Shown here: positions 13,409-13,596 of the stretch, piece by piece | Layout: every line of letters starts with the position of its first letter | Numbering within the stretch: the stretch's first letter is position 1 | Assembly (NCBI GenBank): GCA_030523505.1 | Contig: JAUNIK010000029.1 | Coordinates: 1 to 13,596 of the forward strand | Reading direction: 5' to 3' | DNA length: 13,596 bases | Source of the DNA: Prevotellaceae bacterium | Lineage (GTDB): Bacteria; Bacteroidota; Bacteroidia; Bacteroidales; Bacteroidaceae | Notes under the pieces: generated by a model | Told to the model about the DNA's origin: nothing | Seen by the model: the letters and a program-made list of their open reading frames with translations, nothing else | Databases searched by the model: none | Position numbers and translations under genes: made by a program

Positions 13409-13446
13409 GGGACTATCTCCATTCATCTGGGGATAGTCCCTTTTTT
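13409..13446 (+). terminator. Strong intrinsic terminator of aspA
   Basis: GGGACTATCTCC (13409-13420) pairs with GGGGATAGTCCC (13429-13440) over 12 bp with one G-U pair and an 8-base loop, followed directly by six T. It lies 47 bases after the aspA stop and closes the cluster. A further ATAGTCC at 13382-13388 could pair with GGACTAT of the left arm. Confidence 0.9.
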
Positions 13447-13464
13447 ATTGGAAGTGATATACAG

Positions 13465-13511
13465 TTAGGCACAACTATATAAAAGGAAATCAAAATAATC
13501 TGGCTTTGAGC
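13465..13511. repeat. Right copy of the 47-bp inverted repeat (probable mobile-element end)
   Basis: Exact reverse complement of bases 1-47. Outward of it lies the hairpin GAGCC-TTTG-GGCTC (13508-13521), a second small stem AGCTTG/CAAGCT (13537-13560), and a possible ORF end. The inner boundary is sharp, about 19 bases beyond the aspA terminator. This fits the end of a mobile element inserted after the terminator and extending out of the window. Confidence 0.75.
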
Positions 13512-13545
13512 CTTTGGGCTCTTTGCTTTGGTCATCAGCTTGTAT

Positions 13546-13596
13546 TTATAAAAGCAAGCTTTTAACATCCAATCTGATTCCCATAGCAGAACTGAC
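13546..13596 (-). CDS. Possible C-terminal fragment of an ORF entering from outside the window
   Basis: Reading leftward from the window edge, an open frame of 16 codons (ending MGIRLDVKSLLL) stops at 13546-13548, 35 bases before the 47-bp repeat. If the repeat is the end of an insertion sequence, this would be the last part of its transposase. The fragment is far too short to identify, and an open frame of this length is common by chance. Confidence 0.2.
   Translation of the reverse strand, partial: VSSAMGIRLDVKSLLL

Noticed and set aside
13508..13560. A tRNA or small RNA gene in the right flank
   Set aside because: The two small stems do not fit a cloverleaf, and no TTC-type T-loop or other tRNA landmarks are visible.

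Overview
The window looks like a chromosomal segment of an anaerobic Bacteroidota, most likely a Prevotella/Segatella-type gut or rumen bacterium. Three observations support this. Four intergenic regions carry the Bacteroidota -7 promoter element TAnnTTTG. The genes lack Shine-Dalgarno sequences and have A-rich leaders instead. The gene set (large M24B aminopeptidase P, secreted sialate O-acetylesterase, Dcu transporter, type II asparaginase, aspartase) fits a succinate-producing glycan and amino-acid fermenter. The genus assignment is inference from recognised families, not from a search.

Left half (minus strand, reading right to left): mdh (malate dehydrogenase) has its own promoter and an intrinsic terminator. 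It is followed by a secreted sialate O-acetylesterase and nagA (N-acetylglucosamine-6-phosphate deacetylase, TTG start). Those two are probably co-transcribed for use of O-acetylated sialic acid and amino sugars from host or dietary glycans. Last comes a DUF3737 right-handed beta-helix protein of unknown function with its own promoter.

Right half (plus strand): an Xaa-Pro aminopeptidase has a well-formed promoter divergent from mdh and its own terminator. Then comes a coherent four-gene cluster: dcuB-type C4-dicarboxylate transporter, periplasmic asparaginase ansB, an outer-membrane beta-barrel porin, and aspartase aspA, closed by a strong intrinsic terminator. Read together: solutes enter through the porin, asparagine is deamidated to aspartate in the periplasm, aspartate is exchanged for succinate by Dcu, and aspartase makes fumarate for anaerobic fumarate respiration. 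Mdh feeds the same C4 branch from oxaloacetate. The porin's place in this scheme is inferred from position only.

Intergenic DNA holds most of the unexplained structure. Two copies of an inverted-repeat element built from the 8-mer AATTAGAG sit at 1032-1170 and 11807-11930. A similarly built element based on TCATTATG lies at 9333-9407. GC-rich hairpins without a U-tract lie at 2428-2453 and 10556-10584. A paired dyad carrying a repeated 9-mer lies upstream of dcuB. A perfect 47-bp inverted repeat lies at the two ends of the window (1-47 and 13465-13511), probably the ends of two oppositely oriented copies of an insertion sequence or similar repeat lying mostly outside the window. I see no tRNA, rRNA, CRISPR array, phage or defence genes.
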